NCBI GenBank assembly: GCA_021234155.1 | Contig: JAJEKV010000070.1 | Coordinates: 5,835,311 to 5,899,310, forward strand | Reading direction: 5' to 3' | Length of the DNA stretch: 64,000 bases | Origin: Isoetes taiwanensis | Taxonomy: Eukaryota; Streptophyta; Lycopodiopsida; Isoetales; Isoetaceae | In this document: piece by piece, positions 38,894-51,100 of the stretch | Layout: the number at the start of each line of letters is the position of its first letter | Numbering within the stretch: position 1 is the stretch's first letter | Made by a program: the position numbers and the translations under genes | Notes under the pieces: generated by a model | Databases searched by the model: none | What the model saw: only the letters and a program-made list of their open reading frames with translations | What the model was told of the DNA's origin: nothing

Positions 38894-39129
38894 TACCCGC
38901 CTATCACGGGGCTCCGAAAAACACACCAGGAGATGGCATGGCATGTCATACCAGTGTGCGCCCACTCTTTGCGTTGTAAAATATCCTGGCACTGGATATG
39001 CATTCTATCCGAAAAGAATCGTGTAACAGCCTCTGTATCTGAACATGAACCAAACTGGCTTCTTAGGCCCCTGCAATATGCATATTCAAGTGGCGAAACT
39101 GTTCAGGTTGATCAGAGCCCATACTATGC

Positions 39130-39660
39130 ATCTATTCTGAGGCACTGAATTCTCGCATACATCCCCGATCCAGAGCTGCATCTTGCATATCTACATCTGA
39201 ATCTGTATATGGGATGTCTACACAAGAGATACTTGGGGACATCACTGGCTCGGTTTGCACTATGGCATCAACTCGGGGTGTGCCTACAGAGGTCATCGAT
39301 GTCTGTGGGGAAGCTCGAAGCGGTAATGCTCTAATGAGGAGCTCAAGAGGCTCCATAACCTGGTGCCAAATTTGCAAGGGCAAATGTACAACATCCTCTG
39401 TCATAGTCAAGGTACATCGAATTCTCTGCAGTGTGGCTTATTGTATCTGGCAAGGCTGGAGTGGAAGGAGTTCCCAAGGCATTGGTGTCGGGGGCTGGAA
39501 GAGGTGGAGGGGTGACGGACTGGGCGCAGCCTTGGCTGCCTTTCTGGCCATCTCTTTGGCTTTTTGAGTCATTGCTATCTTGGGGGAAAAAAAACCGAGC
39601 TGGGGAAAAGCAGACCTGATGGAGAAGACTGGTATGTGGAGCCACAGGTCTGGAGAAATG
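39130..39660 (-). mobile_element. Possible LINE ORF1-type Ala/Pro-rich open frame
   Basis: Minus strand from about 39556 reads MTQKAKEMARKAAKAAPSPS, then in shifted frames a Pro-rich run and a 90-residue Ser/Thr/Asp-rich stretch (39410-39132) with VGTPRVDAIVQTEPVMSPS. A basic Ala-rich start and low-complexity tail could fit a retroelement ORF1 upstream of the LINE RT at 37.5 kb on the same strand, but no defining motif is present. Confidence 0.25.
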
Positions 39661-39739
39661 ACTTGAAGAGGTGCCACAGGGCCAGATTCATGGCAAAAGT
39701 AGAGGATGCCTGAGCAGAGATGGCAAGCAACCAGAGATC

Positions 39740-40080
39740 GTGGCACAGAAAGGCCAAAAAATTTGGAGCTTGGGAAGAACACTAGTGCTTGGGCAAATCC
39801 GGAGCTTGGGCAAATCTCCAGTTCTATGGCCGAACTTGATTTGGGCAGCAAATCTAGAGCTTGGGCTGAAGACTACTAGGCTGAAAAATCTGGAGCTTGG
39901 GCAGGACGGTAGAGCTTAAGCAAATCTGAAGCTTCTTAGTGGTGGCACCAGGGTTATCTGGTTCAACTCTTTTGCATGGATGGAAATACAGAGCTTGGGA
40001 AGAAGATAGAGCTTGGGCAAATCTGGAGCTTGAGCAAATCTCCGCTTCTATTGCCAAACTCGATCTGACAGTAAGTCGAT
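39740..40080 (+). repeat. Degenerate short repeats of the ggagcttgggcaaatct type
   Basis: gagcttgggcaaatc(t/c) or close variants recur about eight times, often followed by tccagttctatggccgaact or a variant. Spacing is irregular, about 20-40 bp. Confidence 0.6.
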
Positions 40081-40429
40081 TAGATTGCATATCCTCCTGA
40101 AAAGATAAGCGATGCCTAGCAAAGAATGGGACAAAACAATTGTGAAGGAGATGACTTAGCTGTATTAGGTCATTGACCTCCGAGCCAGCTGGTAATAGAA
40201 GAGAATTAATAGAAGTGAATCCACCTCTTTAGCAGCTTTATAAAAGAATTGTGAGCATCTATTACCAGACTTGAATCATTGTAGACCAGTGTAGACCAGC
40301 CTTCGACTTAGCTGCATTCACCTGCTCAACTTCAATACCCTTAATTTCTATCAAGATCTGTTTCTCTCTAACTCCAGAAGAAGGAACCTGAGCTCTGCAT
40401 ACTTATAACTCTTGATATAGAGCTGTCAA

Positions 40430-41010
40430 CTGTCCTCATGCCTTAAGTACTTTTCTATGATCCCATTTCTTTGCGAATGATTTGACAGCAGCGATAGCAG
40501 CAACAACACTTAATATCTTTCTGGATTGGGAGAATGCATGCGACCAGACATCCTTACAATCAAACTTAAAATCTTCATTTCTTCAAGTAAGTGATGTTGA
40601 GCTTGAAAAACATTTAGTAGGTCTTCCATTATTTGACAGCAAAGAAGAACCATTTTGCAAAAGCTGATAAGTGTGATCCCCTACCACGCCTACCAACTTC
40701 TGCTTCCACCATACGGAAATCACCAACCATAAACCAAGCAACAGTACTTTTAAGTCTAAGAACGCTGCTTCATAAATAAGTCCAAAAGAACCCCTTAGGC
40801 CCAATCGATTGTCATACAAATCTTTGCCCTATCGATGAGAGAGTGGGCCAAGTGAGTGCCTAAACTATTAGCAATATCAATGAGGACTCTTGTACCAACA
40901 AGTCGGGAGGAATATTAGAGATTGAGAACCAACAATGCATTTTTAGAGCATCAATATTGCAGTTAAGACTAGGAGAATAAGACTAGTACAATATATATTT
41001 ACTCAACCCG
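40430..41010 (-). mobile_element. LINE/DUF4283-like fragment: putative ORF1 remnant and endonuclease start
   Basis: Minus strand from about 40960 reads, across a frame break, CWFSISNIPPDLL and RVLIDIANSLGTHLA, which resembles the DUF4283-type domain of plant non-LTR elements. It is followed near 40710 by WFMVGDFRMVEAEVGRRGRG, the GDFN-like step of the LINE endonuclease with Asn replaced by Arg, and near 40560 by SRKILSVVAAIAVKSFAKKW. The close spacing of the parts implies internal deletions. Moderate-to-weak evidence. Confidence 0.4.
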
Positions 41011-43300
41011 GGCTCAACTGCACATGCCACCACCAACTGATCTGCCACATCAACAAAATCAAACACTATCAAGAAAAAGTTTTTATCCATTATTTTCAAC
41101 TCACAAAGTCTCCTAGACTTCTAACTCAATTGAGGCTCTAAACTACTCGATGTTCCTTCGAGCCTCATGTCTATCTGCTTACACAATGAACATGTGGGGT
41201 TAGTCATAAAGACTAAGTGGAGGTTCAAGGATGCTAATAAATTCCCCAAGACATCATACACAAGCATCATGCATTGAACAATACAACTATGAGGACCATT
41301 CTCATATAGAACAACTTACCATAAGAGAGTCCCACATGTTGTCAGTATTCCACATCAGATATATATGCTCAGCAGAAAGACAAAGATTTTATTATGAGAA
41401 TATAATGCCAAAGCATTTCGAATGCATCAAATATGATATCTCTACATGTCATAACCAGATCATGAGAACCATAATATAATAATGAGACAACCATGAAATA
41501 ACTGTAAAAACCATGAGATAACCATAACCATGCAATCCAACTTTGGCTTATGCAGGCCACCTCGGCTTATCAGGCTCTGCAGCAAATATGGGCGGGGTAA
41601 GCCTCATGTGTACACATCTGCGTCCAGTGCTGGGGGACACTTGCAAGCCTATAATTTTATTAGTCCCACAATGGTTCCATGCCATAGCCATATTCTTAGC
41701 GCATAAGCTTCTCAAAACCCTTCTCCCCATAGAGAAGTAGCATCCCACATGATCATCTCATACGATTTCCTTAGCTTTAATTTGTCTTTCTTACTTCGAT
41801 GTGCCAAGATGCATCTACTATGTTTACTAACATCCAGCATGATTCATTTTCTTATGCATCATTGATTCCTCATCGATCATCATCAATAACTCAATCCAAA
41901 AGCCTTTCAATACAAACCAAGAACATCACACAGGCAATTCAAAAGCAACCCCTATTGTAAAACTTAATCACCCACCTGAGAACCGCTTCAAGAATGGTTC
42001 CTTGGCATCTTATACTGTTTTTCTTCAGCTCCTAGCTCCAGGAATCAAACATACAAAAAAGATACACAATATACAATCAATTATGACCTAACACCACTCT
42101 TTCTATGATATCTCCCACATACGGATGAATTTTGGATCCTCGGACCCAATCTGGAAATCTCATTCAAAAAAACTTTCTAGTAAAATAAAAATCACCTAAT
42201 AAGGATCTCTAATCGTCGAGATATCATGCTCCAAATTTCGCCCAACAAAACTGCCCAAAAATTGCTCTTGCTGCCTCCTTCCAAAAACCTTTACAAAAAT
42301 CTATGCCCTTTGCTTTTGTCATCAGATATTTTATAATTTTAACAAGTATGCATTATTGGTATAATACCCCAAAATACATAATACAGCCAAAGTACCAGGA
42401 CCGTCACATACAATCTCACATTTTTGATGATTAAGTTTCATGAATGCAGCTGCTTATTTGGCATCTTATATTTTACGGATTCTAACACGTCGAGATGCTT
42501 TATTGAGAGATGTTAAAGTTCCATTGAAATTACTTTTACAATAGAGGAAGCATTATTGTGAGGGGTTTTCCCCTAGAAAACCTGCAAAGACAAGGGTTTA
42601 GGTGAAATTGCTTCGAGTAAAAATTGAACATGATAGTGGAAGAATTGTTGTATATTTTGGCAAACATACCTATGTTAGATGGCCAAATAGGATGGTTCAC
42701 TTTGTATGAAGAACTCACTCTATGGTACTTGCCAAACGAAACCAAAAAGATAGGCTTGAAGTCTCCGGTTATCAGATAGATACCATCTCAGCTGAAGTCC
42801 AATCCATGTGTGAGCTAACGTCTATGGGATTAGATCAGCATTCTTGAATCGCTCAATTGGTGTAGGAGGCCTGCATTCGGGTAGCTTTTTGGCAGAAAAC
42901 ATGTGGTTAGCATGAAAATGAAGGTTGCTAAAACAATCTTAGATGCTGTCGATATGTTTACTAAGTGGTTTCCTACCCGTTTATGCAGGTTGAATTCGTT
43001 GCAGAGCAGACTTTTCGTGCAACTTATGTGTGACAAATGCATAGCAGCAACATGAGCCTGACTTGCCAGTGGCAAACTTTGCTCTTGAAGCGGAACAAGT
43101 TATTGCCACTGAACTTTTCTTGTCATGGCATCTCGCTCAACCGTTTTCAAGTATCTAGAGCTGCAGGTAAGCTTACTTTTTAAGGCAAACCTTGCATAAG
43201 AAGTTTAAGTCGGTGAGCATTTTTTTTGTTTAAGGAAACCATGATCTTACTCCCCATTTTCCGGCCTTAATAAATAGATAGATAGTAAGATAGATATATA
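41011..43300. other. Unassigned region, no gene recognised
   Basis: AT-rich, without a long frame. A short plus-strand run at 43060-43150 (LPVANFALEAEQVIATELFL) reads openly to a TAG and might be an old exon, but I cannot name it. Small (GATA)n tract at 43275-43300. Confidence 0.4.
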
Positions 43301-43539
43301 GAGCAAGAGCTCACACTAATTCTGAAACTACATTGAAAATTTTGACTTTCTTAGCCTCAAGCGACACACATGCTATGTATTGCTTGCTACTGGGTTGAGA
43401 AAACAAACGACAGTCAGGTGAAGGATTTGACATGCCCCACTATTTGGAGGACTATTGCAAAATCCATCACGAACTGAGAGGAAAAAGATTTCGTATGCCT
43501 ATGGAATGCTCTGATATCAGTATTTGGCCCAATTTGAAC

Positions 43540-43720
43540 CTATCTGTTTTCTCCTCTTCCTCCGGAAGGATTGCTTGTGCTTCTGCATTGCTGCCCGCTT
43601 TGCTATCTTAGAGGTTGCTAACGTCACTCCTTTAATATCATGAAGTTTCTTTGTTTTTGAGGAGCCATCCATCATTCCAACCTGTTGTGACTCTTCATCA
43701 ACCAGGAAGAATGAAGTTTC
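43540..43720 (-). other. Short basic coding-like stretch, unrecognised
   Basis: The minus strand reads MMDGSSKTKKLHDIKGVTLA, then TSKIAKRAAMQKHKQSFRRK and a further basic run, ending at a stop after NWAKY near 43535. About 55 residues, strongly Lys/Arg-rich, in a region otherwise full of retroelement remains. Could be a retroelement nucleic-acid-binding tail or chance. Confidence 0.25.
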
Positions 43721-44304
43721 GCTTTAGTCCACTTGGGCTTTTGAGGATGCTTCTCCTTTTTTAGGCAAGATCATGAACATGAATTTATGAACTGCTTAGC
43801 AGAAATTCCTTTTGTGAGATGCTTTGCATTGACAGTTATGGAAGGAAGCTGCAGATTGCATAATGGCTAATGGCTGTAGCTCCAAGTTTTGCAACTTTAT
43901 GTTACGTTAACAAAAGTTCTGGTGGCTATGCATGTTCGCATTAGACAAAGATAAATGTAGGAGCCGGATGCTCAACAGGTGAGTTTGCAATGCTGAATGT
44001 TTCAGTTTTTGGAACATTAAATTCAGGGGGAGTTTATGTACACATGAATTGTGCTGCTGCATCTTTGTATTTCGTGACTTGTTCTTAACGGACAGAGATC
44101 CAATCTTCTCCTGTTTTTTGCTGAGGCAAGTTTGCATCTAACTTGTTGATCATGGGGAGAGCAGTAGCATCTTGGATGTTATGGAGGAGCCACATTTGAG
44201 AGGTATCCTAACTCAATATAAAAGACAAATGCTGATGGTTCATTTCAGGGGAGTTTGGGTTGTGCAGAATGATGAAAACCCTGCCAGTTTAGTTTCAGAA
44301 CATG

Positions 44305-44660
44305 TGTGAGGCTGTTGATATCCAGTGCATATCTGCATTGGCAGGATCATAAAGGATTTACGACGTATCACATTACTGCAAGATATGTGTTTTTCAATAT
44401 TGTGAAGGCTCTTCTGGAGCTTCGAACAACTACCATTCATTCTGCAAGGATAATCGCCATGGATGAGATTGTTAAGTTTCTAGAGAGGCAACGCATAAGC
44501 AGCAGAAGTCCAGCAAATCCTAAGGGAAAACGATTAGCAGGAACAGAAAACTCAGTTCTATATATGTTACGTGCTGAGTTGTAGATGGTCATAGTAGAGA
44601 TTTCATCTCAGGGAGAGTTTGTACATAATGTACATATGGAATTTTGGTGTATAATTTGTA
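44305..44660 (+). mobile_element. Probable Ty1/copia RNase H tail and polypurine tract
   Basis: The 93-codon frame contains HITARYVFFNIVKALLELR and MDEIVKFLERQR, which align in order with the copia C-terminus (KHIDVRYHF, a V..ELRY step, then ADxLTKxL). It ends at a TAG at 44582-44584, followed by the purine-rich tctcagggagag and tttgtacataatgtacatat, like a 3' LTR start. The YCDN motif upstream was not found. Weak but consistent. Confidence 0.4.
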
Positions 44661-45573
44661 CAGGTTTGAAGATCTTTGTACAGATTGGAAATGCGTATTT
44701 ACACGCATAGTTTTAGGGAGAGTAGAGTATGGAATCTATATGTGTGACATGTGCATACGTGGACAAATACTTGTACAGGTGTTGCCTATTTATTCTGTAA
44801 CATATCATTTTGGCATTTCTCCTCTTTCTCTTGCATTTTTTCCCATTAATCCTAAATTCTAACACGTAAAATGAGTACCAAAGCAGAATCATGAGGCGAA
44901 GCGAAAGAAAAAGCCTGACCACCTTCAGACGTTTTTAGCTCAAGCCATAGACTAATCTAATGCTGTCACCTGTGCTTCGCTACTAATTCATTCTAACAAG
45001 GGATATGAAATGATGGAGGTCGCATATTGCTTATATGTGAAACCATTGTCATAGATTGCCAAAAGTCTTGTATCTATGCAGTATCTATCATATTTGTAGT
45101 TTCCCTTTGGCAATTACTACCAGATGGAAATGAAGGGCCAGTAATTTGGAGCATGGGCGGTTATGAAATGTCTATGCTGGCTAAGTTTCCGTAGTTATTA
45201 GAATGAAAGGAAGTTGACATTAGTATTGTTATGATTATTATGTTTGAAACAAAGCAGCATCAACAGGAAGCGTCGGCATTTTAACAGTGATCTTTGGGAA
45301 CAGGTACCATGTTGCTGAGATCCAGGGGAAGTGTGTTTGGTGAGCGATTTGTTTCTGTCAAAGGCAGTCACGAGTTTACAGAAAACAAGTTCCTGTCTGT
45401 AAGAGACATCCATTTTGTTCTCCTTGTTCTTGTATTTCTGCTCGATGAAACCATCTTCACTGATCTCATGGAAGTGATCTTTGTAAAATTGCATCTTGGT
45501 GGGAAGATCACTTGGAGTTAACCATGTCCTTGATATGTATGAAATTTCCAGATCATGCCGTATGAGCTGATTC

Positions 45574-46045
45574 TTATCTTTTTGAAGTCTTCTTTTTTGC
45601 TCTAGGCTTTACCACAGTATTGGCTGCAGCCCTGTTATATTGAAAGGGAGGCAGGCTTCCTAAACCAAACCCTAAAGAGGCAGCCAATTGCGATGTCTTT
45701 GCGTACCAACATTCTTGCACTCCCTTTTCAGCCAACTCTTTTGAACTCTTGAGAGCAATCCATAGAAGCATGCATTGACCCTGCTGCGAGGACCCATGTT
45801 GGTGCACTTTATGCAAAAAGGGGACTAACTGGACTGGTGCATCCAGTTGCAGAGGAGTGGCTGAAAATTCTGCTAATATGATTGGATGTGGCACAGAGGC
45901 TTCCCTCATAATCATTTTGGACAGAAAATAGATTCGCAGTCTATATGAGCCCATTCTTTGGCTGTCATGTCCATCCCCCACATCAAGGCTCCATATAGAG
46001 CAGCTGGTCTAACTAAGGTATGGAAAAGACAAAGCTTTGTTGGGA
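45574..46045 (-). mobile_element. LINE ORF2 carboxy-terminal fragment
   Basis: Minus strand from 46045 reads QNVPTKLCLFHTLVRPAALY and GALMWGMDMTAKEWAHIDC, then in a shifted frame SKMIMREASVPHPIILAEF, TPLQLDAPVQLVPFLHKV and KELAEKGVQECWY. This is the conserved region C-terminal to the LINE reverse transcriptase (VxPxLLYGxxVWG, a hydrophobic E/F-x-P block, then a W-containing step), also present at 62.6-62.9 kb. Frame breaks show it is inactive. It ends with a basic PRAKKKTSKR. Confidence 0.65.
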
Positions 46046-48187
46046 CATTCTGAAGGTATAGGAGGGAGGGAGGGTCTATAAGACTTGATATAGAATTTAG
46101 GCCTCCAGAATGCTGTCATCCTCCTCAACATCTGATATAACTATACATATATTACACAACAATAGAAACATCCATAGGGTCTTTGAGACCAAATAAATAC
46201 AGCAAGTCTTCAACATCTAGGAGCATTCTCCTAGTTGAAATGCTAGTTAAATCTAGCAAAAAAGAAAAACTAAAACTTAGCGATAAAGCTCATCAATGAT
46301 CTGTATATGAGCTCATTAATGCACCCACTTATACGGGCCTGAAAAAAAACCTGTGATGCTTTGTACATGCCTATGGCCCCTTTTCTTCTTTTGGAGATAT
46401 CCTTTCTTAACCTTTTGGCTGTTTTCTGAGTGCCCCCAGCAGACCCTTCTAACTTCCTTTTCCTATTAATGATTTATGGTGCCGGATCAAGTAAGAAAAA
46501 AGAAGTCAGCACTGTTTGCTTTAACTCTGAATCAGCTTCTTTTTGTTTGAGCACGTTAATTCTGAGTTTGCTATGCATACAAGGCAAGGCATTTCTGGTC
46601 TGGGAAGTTCATGAGCTGCCTGAAAGTGTTTGGGTCCCTGAAAAGACAGTAGCATCTTCCTCTTATTTCATAGTATGTGACGGACACAAGAAAATAAAGT
46701 GTTCTGATTCTACCGCCCCTAAGTTTTACATTTAATAGATTCTTTGTGAAGAAGGTGATCAGAGACAGAAAGGAGTATCAAAGAAAGAAAGAAAGAAAGA
46801 AAGAAAGACTTGCTTATCTCGAGGGGACAATTCTAGATGCCTTTAGATACAGCAAACTTTCTGCGGCAGATTCTCAACTCGGATAAAGTAGTAGAGGGTG
46901 TGTAGTGTGGCATTAAAAGGCAATTATTTAGTTGGTCCTTAACTGTTTCACTATAGCATAGAAGTACAATTCAAGTCAAATGTGAGGTAATTTGGCTCCA
47001 GAAAGTTTTACATGGTCATTCTCCTCTGCAATGAGAATCAGAGTTGGCTTCAATTGGCAACTACCCCACTGCAGAAAATGCGTCAAGCCTGCTCATCTTA
47101 TAATCAGCTAGCAGATATACGGATCAAGCATCAAATTTAAGCTCTCAACCAGTGGCATAGTCTGGGCATATATGGCACTGCTTCAAAGGCCACTTCAAGC
47201 TGCAAGAGTTTAATAATTCAGCAAGCAATATTGTTGCAAGTAAACTTTGGAGTGCCTGATAATTCCAAGTGTTCTGGCCACACTTTGAGTGATATGCCAG
47301 AAGAAGGTATTTATGTTAAATTACAGAACTAGCATTGACATTGGTGTTTGTGGTATGACTGTCAAAAACATTTCTGCGCAATTAGATGGTTTGAATAACA
47401 GGAAGAAGTCTTGAGAAGGAAATGTTACCAGGAAGATGTTACCAGGAAAATTTTCCTATGTAGATTTCATATTTAGGACACTTGAGTACTAGTGCTCTGT
47501 TTTAGTCATGCTTCTTGTCAACCAGATAAGAGGGATTTTTATCATAGATTTTTCTACTAATCTCGATACACTTGTCAAAATATAACACATTTTGATCTTT
47601 TTAGTGTTTGGACAAGGAAAGGCTTGTGCAATCCTTAATTTACGAGGCTGACCATGGATTCTCAAACTCGAAGGGGAAATTGACAAGGCAAGTATGCAGC
47701 TTCTTGTTGTTAAACAATTTCTAGAATGGCTTGTCGACTTTCTTAGAGTAGTGCTGATATAAATATTTTCAACGTTGACTAGAACCTATCTCCATGATTG
47801 GTTAATTTTAATTAACAATTTCATGATGGATGAAAAGGCTAATCAGAGAGCCTTTCTTCAAGCTGAGTGCTGTGTCAAGCTGCAGACAAAGCAATAAAAG
47901 ACAAGCTATGACTTGTGCAGGAATGACCAAAAGTTACCAATCTGAATTTATCTGTCTCAATATTAATCCAATATCTAGGCAACAATTCTTTATGTTGATT
48001 GTAATGTATGATATGCATGCTGAAGCACTTCTGATGATTTGGAATTTCTGGTGCCCTTATTAATGCGATGTTAGCTTACCGAGCATACATATTTTAGTTG
48101 CTTGGAAACATATTTAATAACTACTCCATATGATTATCCAGTGTTACATTTTCATGTTGCAGATTCAGTGACTTCTTGGTCTTACAG
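46046..48187. other. Region upstream of the RecG helicase gene; first exon not resolved
   Basis: The transit peptide and first exon of the RecG gene should lie here. A candidate is the open stretch from ATG at 47830 (MKRLIREPFFKLSAVSSCRQ...), Arg/Ser-rich like an organelle signal, but no splice from it into the 48188 exon is obvious. Otherwise no gene; (GAAA)n microsatellite at 46781-46808. Confidence 0.4.
46781..46808 (+). repeat. (AAAG)n microsatellite
   Basis: Seven consecutive aaag units. Confidence 0.95.
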
Positions 48188-51100
48188 ATATCTTCCTTCG
48201 CGGCCACATATACAAGAAATGCATCGAAGTCCATATTTTACCAAACGATTGTCGAGGATGCTAAGTCGTATGACCACCTTGAACATGCAAAGCGAGTGGA
48301 TTTACTTGACAGGGTATTTCCGTCCGACCCTTTAGCAACACAAAGGCAATTACCACAAACAACACTGTTCTTCGGATAGATAGTTAGATTTGTTTGGAGA
48401 GTAAGCTAAACTGTAAGTTATTGCGTTTTTACTTTATGGTCCATTATGCAAATAAGATCTTTTCAGGTATCACAACTGTTAGGTTATCATGGAATTGAAG
48501 ATTTGATAGAGCATCAACAAGCAGTAAATGAAGCTACTGAAGGCTTTCAGAAGCCTGTAGGGAATTCTGAAGCTTACAAGAGTATTCGGACACCACAGCT
48601 AAATACCACTAAAACAAAATATCCGTTGCCAAAGGAGACCATTATGAAAACATTGCAGGGTATACACCCATCCATCATGATTGGCAGCAGTGAACCGGTT
48701 GAGATGTTTACAACCACAAGGGAAATTGATGCTTCAGTAGACATGACAGATACGTTTGCAGAAACTATTGTGAAAAATCAAAGCGCTAATATGGAGATTC
48801 TTCCACTTCAGTCGATTGAGAATGTGGAGAATGATGTTTTTCATAGTGTATCCTTTGGAAAGGTCAGGGAGCTATTAAGTGGTAATTTCTTTCTGCCATA
48901 TGGCATTTGCCTCTCTTGGGTCCCATGCATTGTCATCTTGCTTTGTACTCAATTAAAAAAGTATTTTAAACCAAGGTTTGGTGCTCGATATAGTATTGAG
49001 AGTAGGATGTTGTTTATAGATGGAATTAACAAGGATAAAGCTTCTCAAAAGGAGCAGGCTGGGTTTGAAGTGAAAGAAGAAAATTCGAGCATTGCAACTG
49101 GTGCTGTTGAAGATGGATTTGGACTAGATATGCCTATGAGGAAGATTAGCTGTCTCAATGCATCCCAAAAATCTCGTCTGGAAGATAGCGGTTTCTTTAC
49201 GGTGAGTCATTGGGTTGGAATTTAAAATGTTTTAACTACATGCAGATGAACTAATCAATGCAGGACATTGTTCTCTAAGCTCTATTTGGTATTTGAGATG
49301 TAGTACTTTGAACAACTGGGCAAAGAAATAGATTAAAAATTGATTAGTGCATATGTGCTTCACAAAGTAACTTGCGGCTAATATGGACAAGCATTTGATC
49401 AATGGCGAGGGGCATAGCAGGCCTTTTGAATTTATCAGTTCATTGTAGTCCTTTGGGCTCTTTCAAAATGATTTGTTTGTTTTGTTTCTACATGCTGGTT
49501 CTTATTTGAAAGGACTATTTCTTATTTGAAGGGACTCATTCTTGCTTGCAGACATCCTCTATCTGTGACCGCTTGGTTAAATTCTAAATAGAAGAGTTCG
49601 CACTTTCTGATGATTAGGTCATCAATCTATAAGGCTATGATGGACAATTCATAATCTGTAATAGCATTATGTACATGTTAGCATCTTTTAACTCCTGTTC
49701 CATTAACAATATTTTATAAATCTTTTTATTCCAGCATTTTGAGACTTGTGTGAGACCATAAGGTCTCTTTTTCAATGTGAAAGGGCGTCCTCTTTTAATG
49801 AAACAAGGGTATTGGATGACCTGTATCAATGTGTCAACATCTGCAATCCAACTCAAATATTTTTGTCAAGTGAAGAAATCTAACCCCGTTTTATACTTTG
49901 GCACCATTGAGGTTTATGGACACTTCAGAAACCAAGCATCCAAGCAGCCTTATATACTATATAAGTATATACATCATTTCTACTATTAATGACCTTTAAG
50001 GGGTCTTAAGCGTATACTTAAAACAATGGAGGCTGTACTTCTACCATACTTTGCATTGTTCCCGAAACATTTAGGATCTATTCCTGGCACAAAGCACTCA
50101 GTCTCTAGAAGTTGTTAATGAATTCTTTCTTTGTTATACTTAAATGCTGATAGAGACCCATTGTTGCTTTTGCAGCTTCGTGGTTTGTTGTGCCACTTTC
50201 CTAGGACATATGTGAATTTTGAACGAGCAACTCAGAAGGTGGAAGATGGCCAGAATTTGACCCTTTTTGGAAGTATTGTATCTTCTAGGTATTGTATTTG
50301 AAGTTGTTCAGTAAGGAAAATTATAAATATCATCAGGAAGTAGGGAGAAGTTTTATTTACGTCTGTGTATGGTATTGTAATTGTGGATGTAGTATATGAT
50401 TCTTTCTGATACAAATGTTAGAAAAGAAAGAATGACACATACTAGATGAAGGAATGCAACACAGAAAGGAGGAGAAAAAAACTCAGGAATTCGTTAAAGT
50501 CTTTTGTCAGGAGCAAAACACAAGGAGTAAAAGGAACAACTAGTAATGAGGCATGACACTGCTTTTATTGTAATTAGGCCAAGTAATGATGGTTACCTAT
50601 AGTACTTTGAATAACCTGAGTCCAGTTCATTTTGTACCTTTACTTCTTAATCCTTGATATAGGTAGGGATGAGTAAGATATCTGTTTCCGCAGGGGTGTA
50701 CAGTTAAAAGCTAGCCTGGGCCTTGTTGAAGTGAAGCTGAAATGCGTTCTGGAACGGGATGCTCCTACCAGTAATGCTCAAAATACAGTATATATCTATG
50801 TGAAAAAGTTTTTTTATGGTCCACAGTTTGCAAATACACGAGTTCTGAATAAAATAGCATCAAGATATCCATTGGGATGTGAAGTGGCAGTAAGCGGTAA
50901 GGTGTGTTCATTATTATTTTATCAGTGAGAAGCAAAATAGGATCTTGTTTTTATGTGTTGCGGGTGCTTATAACATGATGTATTTCAGTTTAGAGTGCTT
51001 AATCTGAATATCCCAGTATATTCCATGGTCCTTGGAAATCCAGATTATGTCCTTCCCGTTAATCACATCCATATAAAGTCCCCAAGATCTTTCCACAAAA

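Noticed and set aside
38747-39148. 133-codon plus-strand frame over the foldback element
   Set aside because: It reads through both arms of the hairpin and has no recognisable domain.
39438-39851. 137-codon minus-strand frame rich in Ser, Phe and Pro
   Set aside because: Part of it is produced by the degenerate ggagcttggg repeats; only the short MTQKAKEMARKAAKAA part was kept as a weak ORF1 candidate.
46430-46735. 101-codon plus-strand frame upstream of RecG as a possible first exon
   Set aside because: It does not splice in phase into 48188 by any obvious site and does not resemble a transit peptide plus RecG N-terminus.
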